A DNA stretch of 22,637 nucleotides from Candidatus Aalborgicola danicus (GTDB lineage Bacteria > Pseudomonadota > Gammaproteobacteria > Burkholderiales > Burkholderiaceae_C): assembly GCA_016703945.1 (NCBI GenBank), contig JADJBC010000061.1:1-22637 (forward strand), written 5' to 3'. This document shows, piece by piece, positions 21,759 to 22,637 of this stretch (positions are counted from its first letter, which is position 1; each line of letters opens with the position of its first letter). The notes beneath the pieces were generated by a model, which worked only from the letters and a program-made list of their open reading frames with translations, searched no databases and had not been told where the DNA came from. A program made the translations under genes and the position numbers.

Positions 21759-22368
21759 ATGAGCTCACCCGCAACCCACGAACAGTCGGTATTGGCAATC
21801 GCCAGTACACCCCCTGCTGCGCGCGCGCGATCTTGCTGCCTCCGGAATACCAACAATCACCCTCACCCGTATGGTCAAGTCCGGAAAGTTGGCGAGAGTG
21901 ATCCGCGGCGTGTACAGCCTACCGGGTAGTTCCATGAGCGAACACCGTTCGCTGGCAGAAGCGGCACTGCACGTGTCCAGCGGAGTGGTCTGCCTTCTAT
22001 CTGCACTGAGAGTTCATGAAATCGGTACTCAGGCACCTCACGAAGTCTGGCTGGCCATTGAACACCAAGCGCCCATTCCTCGCCTGGATCGGCCGACCAT
22101 TCACATCGTGCGCATGTCGGGTGCGGCCCGAACAGAGGGTGTCGAGGTTCATGTGATCGATGGAGTCAATGTGCCCGTCTTCTGTGCGGCAAAGACTGTG
22201 GCTGACTGCTTCAAATTCCGCAACAAGATCGGGCTCGAAGTTGCACTTGAAGCATTGCGCGATGCCTGGGCCCAACGAAAAGTTACGATCGACTCTCTCA
22301 TGCACTTTGCCACCATCAACCGCGTTTCCAATGTCATACGTCCCTACGTTGAAAGCGTGGTCGCGTGA
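21759..22368 (+). pseudogene. abiEi: AbiEi-type antitoxin (type IV TA), single-base frameshift
   Basis: Antitoxin and autorepressor of AbiE type IV toxin-antitoxin/phage abortive infection systems. An N-terminal winged-helix begins MSSPATHEQSVLAIASTP and, after a frame change, continues LLRARDLAASGIPTITLTRM and VKSGKLARVIRGVYSLPG. The C-terminal domain follows: ALRVHEIGTQAPHEVWLAI, VFCAAKTVADCFKFRNKIGL, VALEALRDAW. The break is explained by one extra C in the run of five at 21810-21814; with four, the frame is open from 21759 to 22368. The stop overlaps the GTG of abiEii, the usual coupled arrangement. It could be a real mutation or a homopolymer error. Confidence 0.85.
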
Positions 22369-22637
22369 CCAAAAATCTGGGCGCTTCGATCCGTGCACGT
22401 CTGAAGCAGCATGCCGACGCACATAGGCAAGATTTCAACCTGACGCTGACTCACTACGGTTTGGAGCGGCTGCTGTATCGCATGTCTGTTTCACGCCATG
22501 CTTCGAACTTCTTGCTCAAAGGTGCCCTTCTGTTCTAGATCTGGTACGACACGCCCCATCGATCGACGCGAGATGTCGACTTGCTGGGGTTTGGGGCCGA
22601 TGATGTCGAAACCGCAATCGCAACGTTCCGAGAGATT
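22365..22637 (+). pseudogene. abiEii: AbiEii-type nucleotidyltransferase toxin, N-terminal part with in-frame stop
   Basis: Starts at GTG 22365 overlapping the abiEi stop (GTGA). It reads TKNLGASIRARLKQHADAHR, LTHYGLERLLYRMSVSRH, ASNFLLKGALLF, then TAG (22536-22538), then IWYDTPHRSTRDVDLLGFGA to the window edge. This matches AbiEii/AbiGii nucleotidyltransferases, where KGA-LF and TRD-DLL(G) flank the catalytic Asp-x-Asp (here DVD). The amber codon replaces one residue between them, so the peptide as written ends at 57 residues, before the catalytic site. The frame continues openly after the stop, so the lesion is a single substitution, recent or erroneous. The gene runs off the window. Confidence 0.83.

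Noticed and set aside
21810..21814. Phase-variable poly-C tract controlling abiEi
   Set aside because: Five C's is too short for typical phase variation; a one-base error or mutation explains it.

Overview
The window looks like a chromosomal segment of a GC-rich betaproteobacterium, most likely Burkholderiales/Comamonadaceae (Rhodoferax- or Polaromonas-like). The evidence is the protein similarity style, the gene neighbourhood, and three copies of a dispersed intergenic repeat (AGCCCACG-N16-AGCTA) that I recall from that family. The taxonomic call is inference; no rRNA or tRNA gene is present to confirm it.

Layout, left to right. (1) 1-5476, + strand: the C-terminal two thirds of a cyclic beta-1,2-glucan synthase (NdvB/ChvB type), readable only by changing frame many times. 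(2) 5493-6458, +: a YihY/BrkB-family membrane protein (two single-base insertions) and a 51-residue DUF3096 membrane peptide. (3) 9853-6451, - strand: a four-gene Mla/Pqi-like lipid ABC transport operon (STAS-MlaE permease, MlaF ATPase, MlaD/MCE protein, auxiliary lipoprotein), each gene broken by small indels. (4) 9978-10562, +: a double-BON lipoprotein. (5) 10713-11331, +: a HigB/HigA toxin-antitoxin pair. (6) 20702-11405, -: a hybrid histidine kinase, then five tightly overlapping signalling genes: CheB-CheR-PAS fusion, PAS histidine kinase, stand-alone CheB, REC-PAS protein and a Crp/Fnr-type regulator. (7) 21034-21547: a glycine-zipper lipoprotein and a CsbD-family protein converging on a perfect 22-bp terminator hairpin. 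(8) 21759-end, +: an AbiEi/AbiEii type IV toxin-antitoxin pair, both genes disrupted.

The genes suggest an envelope and osmotic stress locus. Periplasmic glucan synthesis, lipid trafficking, BON, CsbD and glycine-zipper proteins surround a large phosphorelay that ends in a Crp-like DNA-binding protein. The most interesting sequence signal is a palindrome family, GTGCGC-N2-GCGCAC and close variants. It sits in the divergent intergenic regions of the mla/BON genes and the hybrid kinase/lipoprotein genes, with a weaker relative upstream of csbD. Near the first copy, exactly 42 bp away centre to centre, is a perfect TGTGA-N6-TCACA Crp-type site. A testable proposal is that the clustered Crp-like protein controls these flanking stress genes.

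A quality caution: indels are extremely dense from 1 to about 5.3 kb, occur about once per few hundred bases to 9.8 kb, then vanish for about 12 kb, where two genes of roughly 3 kb are intact. That gradient fits sequencing or assembly error on the left side better than biological decay, so the 'pseudogene' labels there describe the sequence as written.
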